64,000 nt of DNA, taken from positions 248,001 to 312,000 of the forward strand of contig NZ_CP013692.1 of the NCBI RefSeq assembly GCF_001477625.1, read 5' to 3'. The DNA comes from Paucibacter sp. KCTC 42545 (GTDB lineage: Bacteria; Pseudomonadota; Gammaproteobacteria; Burkholderiales; Burkholderiaceae_C). A program made the translations under genes and the position numbers. Of the stretch, positions 17,807-31,930 are shown one piece after another. The notes beneath the pieces are model-generated. The model was not told the origin of the DNA, ran no database searches, and saw nothing but the letters and a program-made list of their open reading frames with translations. Position 1 is the first letter of the stretch. Every line of letters starts with the position of its first letter.

Positions 17807-19918
17807 ATGAAGACGATGCATTTGATGACAGTGTTGGCAGCCGCTACGGCTGGGCTTTGCGCCTGCGGCGACGGTGGCAGCGTGCAAGAGCCCCGCGTGG
17901 TGAACAAGCTGCCCGACTTTGTCGTGGGCCTCAAGTCCGCCAGCTATGACGGCGTGGCTGATGACTTGCTCACCGCCGGCTTAGGAAAAACCGGCCTGGC
18001 CTCGGCCACGTTGGCCGCCTATGCCGACCCGCTCAAGCCCACCGCGGCCGAGTTGCGCCGCGCGGCCATTTACACCAACTACCGCGCCATCGTGGATGTG
18101 GCCGCCAACGGCGGCTATGGCACTTTGTACGGCCCCAATGTGGCGGCCGACGGCACGGTGGGCACGGGTGAAGGCAAGGTGGCCGGCACCGAGTACCTGG
18201 CTTATAGCGACGATGGCACGGGTGAGCGCAACGTCAGCCTGATGGTTCAGGTGCCCGCCAACTTCAACCCCAGCCAGCCCTGCATCATCACGGCCACATC
18301 TTCGGGTTCGCGCAGCATTTACGGCGCCATTTCCACCGGCGAATGGGGCTTGAAAAAAGGCTGTGCGGTGGCCTACACCGACAAGGGCACGCATTCCGCC
18401 GGCCATGATCTGGCCACAGATACCGTGCCTTTGTTGGACGGCACGCGGGACAGCGCTGCGGCTGCCGGTAAAGGCGCCGCCTTCAAAGCCAAATTGACGG
18501 CCGCAGAGCTGGCCAGCTTCAATGCCGCCAGCCCCAATCGCCTGGCCTTCAAGCACGCGCATTCGCAGCGCAACCCCGAGAAGGACTGGGGCTTGTTCAC
18601 CCTGCAAGCGGTGCAGCTGGCCTTCTATGTGCTGAATGAGCGCTACGGTGAAGACAGCGGCAACGGCTTCAAATGGACCACCATCACGCCGGGCAACACC
18701 TTGGTGATTGCGTCCAGCTTGTCCAACGGAGGCGGCGCAGCCGTGGCGGCGGCCGAGCAAGACAGCGCTGGGCTGATTGACGGTGTGGCGGTGTCGGAGC
18801 CTGCCGTCGAGCTACCCGCCAATTTGAGCGTGTCCATCCAGCGCGGCAACACCACGCCGCTGAGCTTTGGCAAACCGCTTTACGACTACATCACCCAGGC
18901 CAATTTGCTGCAGAACTGCGCCTCCTTGGCCAGCGCGGCGGCGGGCTCGCCCGGCGCGGTGGCTTTCTACGCCAGCTTCAACGCGAAGCGCTGCCAGAGC
19001 TTGGCCAACAAGGGCATCATCAGCGGCGCCACCACCCTGGACCAGGCGAACGCTGCGCTGCAAAAGCTGCGCGACAGCGGCTGGGAGGCCGAGTCTGACT
19101 TGCTGCACGCCTCGCATGCCGACTACGAAGTGCCCGAGGCCGTGGCTGCCACTTATGCCAATGCCTATGCGCGCGCCAGCGTGAAGGACAAGCTCTGCGG
19201 CTATAGCTTCGCCGCCACCACGGCCGCTGGGGCTCCCACCGTGATGGGCGCCGCCGCCTTGGCCGATATGTTTGCCAAGGGCAATGGCGTGCCGCCTTCG
19301 GCCGGCGTCAATATGATCAATGAGCTGAGCGTGGGCGGGCCGGTGCGCAATGTGTTCTCGGTCTCGCCCAGCAGCGGCACGACCGATATCAATGCCGATG
19401 GCGCCGAATGCCTGCGCAAGCTGCTCACGGGCAGCGATCCGCAAGCGCTGGCGGTGCAGGCGGGCATCAAGGAAACCTATCGCAACGGCAATCTGAAGGG
19501 CCGCCCGGCGGTCATCGTTCACGGCCGTAACGACGCCTTGCTGCCGGTCAACCACACCTCGCGGCCCTATACCGCGCTGAACAAGCAGGTGGAGGGGGCG
19601 GCCAGCCAGCTGAGCTATATCGAGGTGACCAATGCCCAGCATTTCGACACCTTCATCGACAACCCCTTCCTGCCCGGCTATGACTCGCGCTTCATCCCCT
19701 TGCACGTCTACCTGAACCGCGCGCTGGATGCCGTTTACGACAAGCTGCGTAGCGGCAAGGCCTTGCCGCCCAGCCAGGTGGTGCGCACCGTGCCACGCGG
19801 CGGCGTGGCGGGCGCGGCGCCGGCCATCTCGGCGGCCAATGTGCCGGCCATCTCGGCCTCGCCGGCGGCGACGGATCTGATCACCATGAATGGCAATACC
19901 TTGCGCATTCCTGATTGA
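17807..19918 (+). CDS. 3-hydroxybutyrate oligomer hydrolase, lipoprotein-like
   Basis: 703 residues with AGGAG eight bases before ATG 17807. The N terminus ends in GLCACGDGG, a plausible lipobox with Cys20 as lipidation site, so the enzyme is probably exported and may be membrane-anchored. The body matches the D-(-)-3-hydroxybutyrate oligomer hydrolase family (PF10605 type) over its usual length, with VIASSLSNGGGAAV as the probable nucleophile-serine region. Known members cleave 3HB dimers and oligomers released by PHB depolymerase to 3HB monomer. The gene follows the importer operon at 12 bases and ends at the terminator 19942-19970, so it is most likely the last gene of the sigma-54-driven transcript. 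Confidence 0.88.
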   Translation: MKTMHLMTVLAAATAGLCACGDGGSVQEPRVVNKLPDFVVGLKSASYDGVADDLLTAGLGKTGLASATLAAYADPLKPTAAELRRAAIYTNYRAIVDVAANGGYGTLYGPNVAADGTVGTGEGKVAGTEYLAYSDDGTGERNVSLMVQVPANFNPSQPCIITATSSGSRSIYGAISTGEWGLKKGCAVAYTDKGTHSAGHDLATDTVPLLDGTRDSAAAAGKGAAFKAKLTAAELASFNAASPNRLAFKHAHSQRNPEKDWGLFTLQAVQLAFYVLNERYGEDSGNGFKWTTITPGNTLVIASSLSNGGGAAVAAAEQDSAGLIDGVAVSEPAVELPANLSVSIQRGNTTPLSFGKPLYDYITQANLLQNCASLASAAAGSPGAVAFYASFNAKRCQSLANKGIISGATTLDQANAALQKLRDSGWEAESDLLHASHADYEVPEAVAATYANAYARASVKDKLCGYSFAATTAAGAPTVMGAAALADMFAKGNGVPPSAGVNMINELSVGGPVRNVFSVSPSSGTTDINADGAECLRKLLTGSDPQALAVQAGIKETYRNGNLKGRPAVIVHGRNDALLPVNHTSRPYTALNKQVEGAASQLSYIEVTNAQHFDTFIDNPFLPGYDSRFIPLHVYLNRALDAVYDKLRSGKALPPSQVVRTVPRGGVAGAAPAISAANVPAISASPAATDLITMNGNTLRIPD

Positions 19919-19941
19919 TTGATTCATTGATGCGCTAAGCC

Positions 19942-19970
19942 GGGGTCAGGCCTTGCCTGGCCCCGCTTTT
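19942..19970 (+). terminator. rho-independent terminator
   Basis: GGGGTCAGG and CCTGGCCCC form a 9-pair stem (one G-T pair) with the 5-base loop CCTTG, followed by GC and four T residues. It lies 24 bases after the 3HB-oligomer hydrolase stop and would end the importer/hydrolase transcript. Confidence 0.75.
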
Positions 19971-20018
19971 GAACCCTTTTGTTTGCTTTGCTTTCCCGCC
20001 CGATTGGAGGCCTTCGCC

Positions 20019-20861
20019 ATGAGTTACAGCTCCCACTACCTGAACTGCCTGGGCCGTGAGCTGCATTACACCGATTGGGGTGACCGCGCCAACCCCGAGG
20101 TGATGATTGCCTGGCATGGCCTGGCCCGCACCTGCCGGGATATGGATGAGCTGGCCCAGCATCTGTCGGCCCGCTACCGGGTGATTTGCCCGGATACGCT
20201 GGGCCGCGGCTTGTCGCAATGGAGCCCCGAACCTGACGCCGAGTACTGCCTGGACTTCTACACCCGCCAGGCCACCGCGCTGGTGGATCAACTCGGCTTG
20301 AGTGAGTTCCACTGGGTCGGCACCTCCATGGGCGGCGCCATCGGCACTCTGGCGGCGGCCGGCAGCTTGCGTGGGCGCATCCGTCGCCTGGTGCTGAATG
20401 ACAACGGGCCGCAGCTGGCGGCGACTGCGATTGAGCGCATCCGCAGCTATGCCGGCAGCCCGGCCGCGTTCGCGACCGTCAGCGAGTTGGAGCAGTACTT
20501 TCGCACTGTCTACAAACCCTATGGCTGGCTGTCGGACGCGCAATGGCGTCGCCTGACCGAAAGCTCGGTGCGGCGCCTGCCCGATGGCCGCGTCACCCCG
20601 CACTACGACCCGGCCATGGTGCGGCAGTTCATCAACTACCCGCAGGACTACGACTTGTGGGCTGCCTGGGACAGCCTGACGCTGCCGGTGCTGTGCCTGC
20701 GCGGGGCCGAGTCTGACTTGCTGCTGGCCGACACCGCCGAGGCGATGCGCCAACGCGGCCCTCAAGCGGCGGTGGTGGAGATCGCCGGCTGCGGCCATGC
20801 TCCTGCGCTCAATGTGCCGGAACAATTGGGGATGGTGGAGCGTTTCCTGAACGGGGCGTGA
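20019..20861 (+). CDS. alpha/beta-fold hydrolase
   Basis: 280 residues from ATG 20019, with GGAGG eight bases upstream; the frame extends further up but into the terminator hairpin. The fold motifs are clear: oxyanion HGLARTCRDM near 36, nucleophile elbow GTSMGG (serine at about 105), acid in GAESDLL and the catalytic histidine in GCGHAPAL. No signal peptide is seen, so it is cytosolic. The substrate is unknown. Position after the 3HB-oligomer hydrolase suggests ester or oligomer hydrolysis, but a terminator separates them, so this is only a hint. Confidence 0.88.
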   Translation: MSYSSHYLNCLGRELHYTDWGDRANPEVMIAWHGLARTCRDMDELAQHLSARYRVICPDTLGRGLSQWSPEPDAEYCLDFYTRQATALVDQLGLSEFHWVGTSMGGAIGTLAAAGSLRGRIRRLVLNDNGPQLAATAIERIRSYAGSPAAFATVSELEQYFRTVYKPYGWLSDAQWRRLTESSVRRLPDGRVTPHYDPAMVRQFINYPQDYDLWAAWDSLTLPVLCLRGAESDLLLADTAEAMRQRGPQAAVVEIAGCGHAPALNVPEQLGMVERFLNGA

Positions 20862-20955
20862 CTGAAGGTCAATGCGCGGAGTTCATGCTCGGGTTTTTCG
20901 GCGCCAGCTTTGCTGCGGCGCTTGGCGACTGACGGCGACGCGTCAGCCGAGTCCA

Positions 20956-21516
20956 TCAGTCCGGCAGCTTGACCCAGCGGCCCAAGTGATGGCGCAGGGA
21001 CTTGAAGTCCAGCGGCTTGGTCAGGTGCTCGTCCATGCCGGCTTCCAGGCTGGCCTTGATGTCGCTGTCCAGCGCATGGGCGGTCAGGGCCAGGATGGGG
21101 AAGGGCGCCAGTTGGCCCGCAGCTTGCAGGTTGCGCAGGCGGCGGGTGCATTCCAGCCCGTCCATGCCGGGCATTTGAATGTCCATCAAGACCAAATCGG
21201 GGGCGTCCGCGGTGCAGGCAGCCAGGGCCTCGGCGCCGGTTTTGGCCAGGCGCGTGTGCACACCCATCAAGGCCAGAAACTCCAGTGCCACAACCTGATT
21301 GACGGCGTTGTCTTCCACCAAAAGGATTGTCGGGATGGCGCTGTCGGTGCTCATGTCGCTGGCTAAGTCTTGCATGGATCCGGCTGCCGCGCGGCTGAAG
21401 CGGCTAACCGTATGCGGTCGCAGGCCGACAGCTGGGATCTCGCTCAGCGCACGACTGCCGCTGTTCAAATTGACCGCTGGCGCGGTGGTGTCGCTACTGA
21501 AAAAAGACATCGTCAT
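20956..21516 (-). CDS. single-domain response regulator (receiver) with N-terminal extension
   Basis: 186 residues from ATG 21516; an internal ATG (21354) would leave the receiver domain almost alone. The receiver motifs are complete: ILLVEDNAVNQ, phospho-acceptor aspartate in LVLMDIQMPGMDG, ALTAHA and the lysine in HLTKPLD. The VEDNAVNQ wording and the ALTA-like loop are those of receivers attached to hybrid histidine kinases. There is no output domain and no kinase gene nearby. It is an orphan phosphotransfer or scaffold component. The 55-residue leader is low in conserved features, and neither start has a good ribosome site. Confidence 0.82.
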   Translation of the reverse strand: MTMSFFSSDTTAPAVNLNSGSRALSEIPAVGLRPHTVSRFSRAAAGSMQDLASDMSTDSAIPTILLVEDNAVNQVVALEFLALMGVHTRLAKTGAEALAACTADAPDLVLMDIQMPGMDGLECTRRLRNLQAAGQLAPFPILALTAHALDSDIKASLEAGMDEHLTKPLDFKSLRHHLGRWVKLPD

Positions 21517-21866
21517 GGCGCAGGTTCCAGCCCATTTTTTTACACGGCCATTTGCACAGTCATTGCCAAAGCAATGTGCATTGGGCTCTTGGCTTCACTC
21601 TCGCTGCCCATCGTGACGGCGCGAGTCTATCCGCTAAACACCCGCAGCCTCTTGGCGAAAATTACCCTTGTTCAGGGGGTCGACACCAGCGCAAATGGCA
21701 GCGCATGGTGGGCATTCTGTTCGCTGCGCCGGGGCCATGCAATGAGGCATCGAGTCATAGTAGTAACAAAGCGCTTCCGGCTTGCCGGGGCAATTTGGCC
21801 GGGGCCGCGCCAAAGTCTGGGGCACTCCTAGAATGCTGGCTCCCAGCGCACAGGCATCACCCACAC
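21517..21866. other. 350-base gap before the tandem uvrA gene
   Basis: The frame of the following gene is open through here, but composition and the lack of family similarity argue against coding. A TAGAAT hexamer at 21829 inside CTAGAATGCTGGCTCCC could be a -10 element; no good -35 is seen at the right spacing. No RNA gene or repeat is recognised apart from that 17-base string, which also occurs at 33588-33604. Confidence 0.4.
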
Positions 21867-27527
<5,661 letters not shown>

Positions 27528-27543
27528 AAACACGGCGCTTGAA

Positions 27544-27568
27544 AAACGCGGCGATCAAGGCCGCGTTT
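27544..27568. terminator. bidirectional terminator hairpin
   Basis: AAACGCGGC and GCCGCGTTT form a 9-pair stem with a 7-base loop between the convergent uvrA-like gene and the small periplasmic protein gene. The A and T runs are short (the hairpin ends in TTT), so efficiency is uncertain. Confidence 0.55.
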
Positions 27569-27592
27569 GGTAGGGCTTAAACGCTGCGCCGC

Positions 27593-28060
27593 TTAATCGC
27601 GGTCATGGCCTCGGCCGTGACCGTGACCTCGGCCGTGATCATCGCCACGGCGTTCGTCGCGGCGTTCTTCCCAGCGGTCTTCGCGGCGATCATCCCGACG
27701 ATCTTCACGGCGTTCTTCGCGCCGTTCGGAATAGTGGCGCTGGTACCAGTCCTCGCGCACAAAGTAGACCGGGCGGCCACAGGCGTCGTAGCGCGCGCAA
27801 TGCTTGTGCCAGTGCTTTTCATGGCCGGGCGGCACGCGCAGATAGAGCGGCTCATAAACGACACCACGCACTTCCCGAATGATGACCGGGCGCGGGTAGA
27901 TCACGGCACCGTTGGGCCCGCCATTGCCAATGTCAATGCGGCCGTAAAAGCCGGGTTGCCCGACGGTGACCGAGACGCCCACATCGGCAGCCTGAGCCGC
28001 CGAGCTGGCCAGCAGGGCCAGGCCGAGTCCGGCCAGGATTTGTCTTGTTCTTGTACTCAT
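27593..28060 (-). CDS. secreted protein with Arg/Glu/Asp-rich repetitive tail
   Basis: 155 residues; GGAG lies eight bases before ATG 28060. Residues 1-24 are a Sec signal peptide ending in AAQA. Residues 25-105 form a short domain (VTVGQPGFYGRIDIGNG, YPRPVIIREV, PLYLRVPPGHEKHWHKHCARYDACGRPVYFV) seen in small periplasmic proteins of Burkholderiales of unknown function. Residues about 110-155 are a low-complexity tail of REERRED/RRDDR units ending in GHGRGH repeats, encoded by an internally repetitive DNA stretch (about 27600-27730). The tail is rich in charge and histidine and could bind metal or polyanions, but no function is established. Confidence 0.75.
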   Translation of the reverse strand: MSTRTRQILAGLGLALLASSAAQAADVGVSVTVGQPGFYGRIDIGNGGPNGAVIYPRPVIIREVRGVVYEPLYLRVPPGHEKHWHKHCARYDACGRPVYFVREDWYQRHYSERREERREDRRDDRREDRWEERRDERRGDDHGRGHGHGRGHDRD

Positions 28061-28395
28061 GGTGTGGGCTCCAGGCGGGTAGAAAGGGTTTGGATGGCTG
28101 AGGTTTGTCTATTCAGCTAACGCGCCAGCCATCGCGCACGATGACGGGCTTTACCAATGCTCACATTCTTCTTTCGGCGCAGGCCTTGGCGCTGACCACC
28201 CTGGCTTGAAGCTTTGCCTGCCAGGGCTGTTGAGCATGTCAGCCGTGTGAACCAGGCCAAGTCTGCGCCCGGACTCCAGCTGATGCTTGATATGAGTCAA
28301 GAAGCGTGCCCTTGGCAGGGCTGCCTTCTTGGTGAAATGTTGCGCCGCAACAATGCCTGCAGCAGAATCATTTCACCAAGGCCTGGGAGAGACGA
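28061..28395. other. 335-base divergent intergenic region
   Basis: It lies between the divergent secreted-protein gene and the DUF3141 operon. No gene is convincing. It contains the structured region 28328-28380 just before the operon start and otherwise ordinary sequence; no strong sigma-70 promoter is recognised. Confidence 0.45.
28328..28380. promoter_or_regulatory. nested inverted repeats upstream of the DUF3141 operon
   Basis: CTTGGTGAAATG (28328-28339) and its exact complement CATTTCACCAAG (28369-28380) enclose a second palindrome, TGTTGCG-C-CGCAACA (28338-28352). The outer arm ends 15 bases before ATG 28396, directly upstream of the GGGAGAG ribosome site. It could be a repressor operator or an RNA structure controlling translation of the operon. 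Confidence 0.5.
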
Positions 28396-30912
28396 ATGCG
28401 CGTGAATGCTGAACGTTTTCGAGCCGCTATTGAGCAAACCGGCAAGGTGGGCCAGGTGCTGCAGCGCCGCAAGCAGATTGCGGATGCCAAGCTGCTGGCC
28501 CAAGTGGCCAAGGCCCAGCGCCAATTGCCGGTGCTTCAGCTGGCTTCAGCGACTGCGGCCGCAGGCGGGCCTTGGCAAGGCGCCACGCCCTGGGGGCTGT
28601 GGCAGGAATGGGGCCGCTACGCGGTCGACAGCGCACAGCGCTCACTGCTATTCCTCGACACCCTGCGCCAGCGCGGCAATAACTACCATGCGCATGAGGC
28701 CGCCGGGCGGCCGCCGCTTTTGCATTTCGACTACGAGATGGTGATGGACGCGCGCGAGTTCGCGCCGCCGCTGCAGCCGGTCAACTATGCGCTGGTGCGC
28801 ATCGTGCCGCCCACCGGTGTGTATGTGGACGACGCGCGCCGGCCCTATGTGATCATCGACCCGCGTGCCGGCCATGGCCCAGGCATCGGCGGCTTCAAGG
28901 ACGACTCGCAAGTGGGCATGGCCTTGCGCGCCGGCCATCCGGTCTATTTCGTGATCTTCTTTCTCGATCCACAGCCTGGTCAGACCCTGCCCGATGTCTG
29001 TGCCGCCGAGCAGGCTTTTGTGCGCAAGGTGCGTGAGTTGCATCCCGACTCGCCCAAGCCCGCCATCCTCGGCAACTGCCAGGGCGGCTGGGCCGCCATG
29101 ATGATGGCGGCGGCCGATCCGGAAACGGCCGGTCCCATCGTCATCAACGGTGCGCCCATGTCCTACTGGGGCGGCGCCTGGAGTGAGGGCGAGGGCGATA
29201 ACCCGATGCGATATTCAGGCGGCCTGCTGGGCGGCAGCTGGCTGTCCTCGCTGACGGCAGACCTGGGCAATGGCATCTTCGACGGTGCCCATTTGGTGGC
29301 CAATTTCGCCACCCTCAACCCCGCCAACGCGCTCTGGGACAAGTACTACAACCTGTATGCCAAGGTCGACACCGAGGCAGGGCGCTTTTTGGAGTTTGAG
29401 CGCTGGTGGGGCGGCTTCTTCCTGATGAACAAGGCCGAGATCGAGTGGATCGTGCAGAACCTCTTCGTCGGCAACCGGCTCTGGACCGCGCCCGCCGGCG
29501 AAGGCAGCCAGGCTTTTGACCTGCGGGACATCCGCTCGCCCATCATCTTGTTCGCGTCGATGGGCGATAACGTCACGCCACCGCAGCAGGCCTTCAACTG
29601 GGTGGCCGATGTGTATGACTCCACCGATGAGATCAAGGCTGCGGGTCAGGTCATCGTCGGCTTGCTGCACGAGGACATCGGCCATTTGGGCATCTTTGTT
29701 TCAGGCAAGGTGGCGAAAAAAGAGCATGCGCAAATCGTCTCGGTCATGGAGTCGATCGAGTCCCTGCCGCCGGGCTTGTACGCCATGCGCATCGACGAGT
29801 CGCGTGGCAGCGAGGGGCAGCCCGTCTACGAGGTCAGCTTTCAAGAGCGCGAGCTGGAGGACCTCAAGGCCCAGCTCAATCGCTTTGAGCGCCGGGACGA
29901 AAAGCCGTTTGAAGCCGTGGCCGAAGTCTCACAGCTGAACCAGCTGGCCTATGAGAAGTTTGCCCAGCCACTGGTGCAAGCTCTGGCCACCGAGACCTCG
30001 GCCGAAGCCTTGCGCCGCATTCACCCTATGCGCCTGGAGCAGGGCGTGGCCTCAGACCGCAACCCTCTTTTCGCCTGGTTGGCGCCGGTGGCTGCGGCCG
30101 TCAGGCATGCCCGCCAAGCGGTGGCGCCCGATTCGCCCTTCAAGCAGGCCGAGCAAGCGGCGTCCACCCTGATCAGCGCCGCGCTGGACTATGCCCGCGA
30201 CCTGCGCGATGCCAGCAGCGAGGCCATGTTCTTCCAGCTCTACGGCGTGGCCCTGCCAGCTCTGCGTGCTGAAGGCTCAAAAGCCGCGCCGGCAACCTTG
30301 CCGCAACTGCCCAAACAACCCCGCGATTTGCCGGTGGTGCGCGAGGCGCTGGCCGCCATCGCCGAGGGCGGCTACCCGCAAGCCCTGGCGCGCGCCGCCT
30401 GCTTGCTGTCCAGCAAGGGCGAGCCGCTGCCGCTGGCCCTGGTGGAGCTAAAAGCGCAGCTGGTCAATGACTACCGCGATCTGCTGCCGGCCCTGTCCGC
30501 TGACGAGTGGCACAAGATCCGTGGTCGGCAGGAATTGATCTGCCGCTACGAGCCGGCGCTTGCCTTGGCCACGCTGCCCCAGCTGCTGCGTGCCGAGGCG
30601 GACTGCGCCCGCTTCTTGGCCGTGTTGCGGCGCTTGCTGGCCGACCCGCGCATCGGCGATGGCCTGGCCAGTGATGCGCAGCGCGAGATGGTCGACCGGA
30701 TTTGCGCGCTATTGCCTGAACCCGCCAGCGCCGTGTCCGATGTAAGCGACATGATCGACATCAGCGACGCTATCGAAAGCCCCGTAGCCGCCGCAGCGCG
30801 CCCCGTGCGACAGTCCGCAGCACGCAGCGGCGTGCACAGCGCGCCAAGTACAAGCCGCAGCAATAGCAGTATGACAAGCCAAGCCGGCAAGCGCCGCAAA
30901 GCCAGCACCTGA
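28396..30912 (+). CDS. DUF3141 protein (polyhydroxyalkanoate-synthase-like alpha/beta hydrolase)
   Basis: 838 residues; GGGAGAG precedes ATG 28396. The first 500 or so residues show an alpha/beta-hydrolase core related to PHA synthases: VIIDPRAGHGPGIGGFKDDS, then the lipase-box-like elbow GNCQGGW with Cys228 as likely nucleophile, then SPIILFASMGDNVTPPQQ (acid loop) and HEDIGHLGIF (catalytic histidine). A long helical C-terminal part and a serine/arginine-rich tail follow, which true PhaC enzymes lack. No signal peptide is present. The family is uncharacterised. The genes for a phosphotransacylase and acetate kinase follow at 17 and 59 bases, so the protein likely handles an acyl-CoA or acyl-ester that feeds them. 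Confidence 0.85.
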   Translation: MRVNAERFRAAIEQTGKVGQVLQRRKQIADAKLLAQVAKAQRQLPVLQLASATAAAGGPWQGATPWGLWQEWGRYAVDSAQRSLLFLDTLRQRGNNYHAHEAAGRPPLLHFDYEMVMDAREFAPPLQPVNYALVRIVPPTGVYVDDARRPYVIIDPRAGHGPGIGGFKDDSQVGMALRAGHPVYFVIFFLDPQPGQTLPDVCAAEQAFVRKVRELHPDSPKPAILGNCQGGWAAMMMAAADPETAGPIVINGAPMSYWGGAWSEGEGDNPMRYSGGLLGGSWLSSLTADLGNGIFDGAHLVANFATLNPANALWDKYYNLYAKVDTEAGRFLEFERWWGGFFLMNKAEIEWIVQNLFVGNRLWTAPAGEGSQAFDLRDIRSPIILFASMGDNVTPPQQAFNWVADVYDSTDEIKAAGQVIVGLLHEDIGHLGIFVSGKVAKKEHAQIVSVMESIESLPPGLYAMRIDESRGSEGQPVYEVSFQERELEDLKAQLNRFERRDEKPFEAVAEVSQLNQLAYEKFAQPLVQALATETSAEALRRIHPMRLEQGVASDRNPLFAWLAPVAAAVRHARQAVAPDSPFKQAEQAASTLISAALDYARDLRDASSEAMFFQLYGVALPALRAEGSKAAPATLPQLPKQPRDLPVVREALAAIAEGGYPQALARAACLLSSKGEPLPLALVELKAQLVNDYRDLLPALSADEWHKIRGRQELICRYEPALALATLPQLLRAEADCARFLAVLRRLLADPRIGDGLASDAQREMVDRICALLPEPASAVSDVSDMIDISDAIESPVAAAARPVRQSAARSGVHSAPSTSRSNSSMTSQAGKRRKAST

Positions 30913-30929
30913 TTCGGAGCCCCCGCCAG

Positions 30930-31871
30930 ATGACCATGCCTCACTCCAAATACCTGCGCCTGATCGAAGTCTGCAAGGGCTTTCCGGCCATGCCCACGGC
31001 CGTGGTTCACCCCTGCGACAGCGCGGCGCTGGAAGGCGCCATCGGTGCCGCCAAGCTCGGCTTGATCGAGCCGATTCTGGTCGGGCCAGAGGCGCGCATC
31101 CGCGAAGTCGCCGCCAAGGCCGGCATCGACCTGACCCCCTACCGCATCGTTGACGTGCCGCACAGCCATGCCGCAGCCGAGAAGGCGGTAGAGCTGGTGC
31201 TGCTGGGCGAGGCCGAGGCCTTGATGAAGGGCAGCTTGCACACCGATGAGCTGATGGGTGCGGTGGTGCAGCGTGAAGGCGGCCTGCGCACGGCGCGGCG
31301 CATCAGCCATTGCTTTGTGATGGATGTGCCGGGCTATGAGCAGGCGCTGATCATCTCGGACGCCGCCATCAACATCCAGCCCACGCTGGAAGACAAGATG
31401 CACATCGTGCAGAACGCGATTGATCTGGCCCACGCCCTGGCCTTCCCGGAGGTGCGGGTGGCGATTCTGTCGGCGATGGAGACGGTCAACCCCAAGGTGC
31501 AGTCCACCATCGAGGCGGCGGCCCTGTGCAAGATGGCCGATCGCAAGCAGATCACCGGCGCCGTGCTTGACGGCCCGCTGGCGCTGGACAACGCCATCAG
31601 CCTCGATGCCGCCGCGATCAAGAAGATCGACTCACCGGTGGCCGGCCAAGCCAATGTTCTCATCGTGCCCGACCTGGAGGCCGGCAATATGCTGGCCAAA
31701 AGCCTGAGCTTCATGGCCGGGGCCGACGCCGCCGGCATTGTGCTGGGCGCCCGTGTTCCCATCATCCTCACGAGCCGCGCGGATTCTGAGTTATGCCGCA
31801 TGGCCTCTTGCGCGGTGGCCGTGCTGGTGGCCCGTGCCCGGCGTGAGACTTTGAATAAAGCACTCACCTGA
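30930..31871 (+). CDS. phosphate acetyl/butyryltransferase family enzyme
   Basis: 313 residues. Segments PTAVVHPCDSAALEGAIGAA, LVGPEARIREVA, ALMKGSLHTDELMGAVV, RISHCFVMDVPGY and GVLDGPLALDNAIS-like wording (AVLDGPLALDNAIS) are typical of the short Pta/Ptb family, which converts acyl-CoA plus phosphate to acyl phosphate plus CoA. It has only the catalytic domain; the MaoC hydratase domain fused in some relatives is absent. Chain-length preference (acetyl, propionyl, butyryl, 3-hydroxybutyryl) cannot be told. It lies between the DUF3141 gene and acetate kinase, so together the last two would turn acyl-CoA into free acid and ATP, or run in reverse. Confidence 0.9.
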   Translation: MTMPHSKYLRLIEVCKGFPAMPTAVVHPCDSAALEGAIGAAKLGLIEPILVGPEARIREVAAKAGIDLTPYRIVDVPHSHAAAEKAVELVLLGEAEALMKGSLHTDELMGAVVQREGGLRTARRISHCFVMDVPGYEQALIISDAAINIQPTLEDKMHIVQNAIDLAHALAFPEVRVAILSAMETVNPKVQSTIEAAALCKMADRKQITGAVLDGPLALDNAISLDAAAIKKIDSPVAGQANVLIVPDLEAGNMLAKSLSFMAGADAAGIVLGARVPIILTSRADSELCRMASCAVAVLVARARRETLNKALT

Positions 31872-31930
31872 ATTTCATGACGGGGGGCATAGCCCCGAAT
31901 CTTGGAACCTTTCCACATGAAGGAGTGCGC

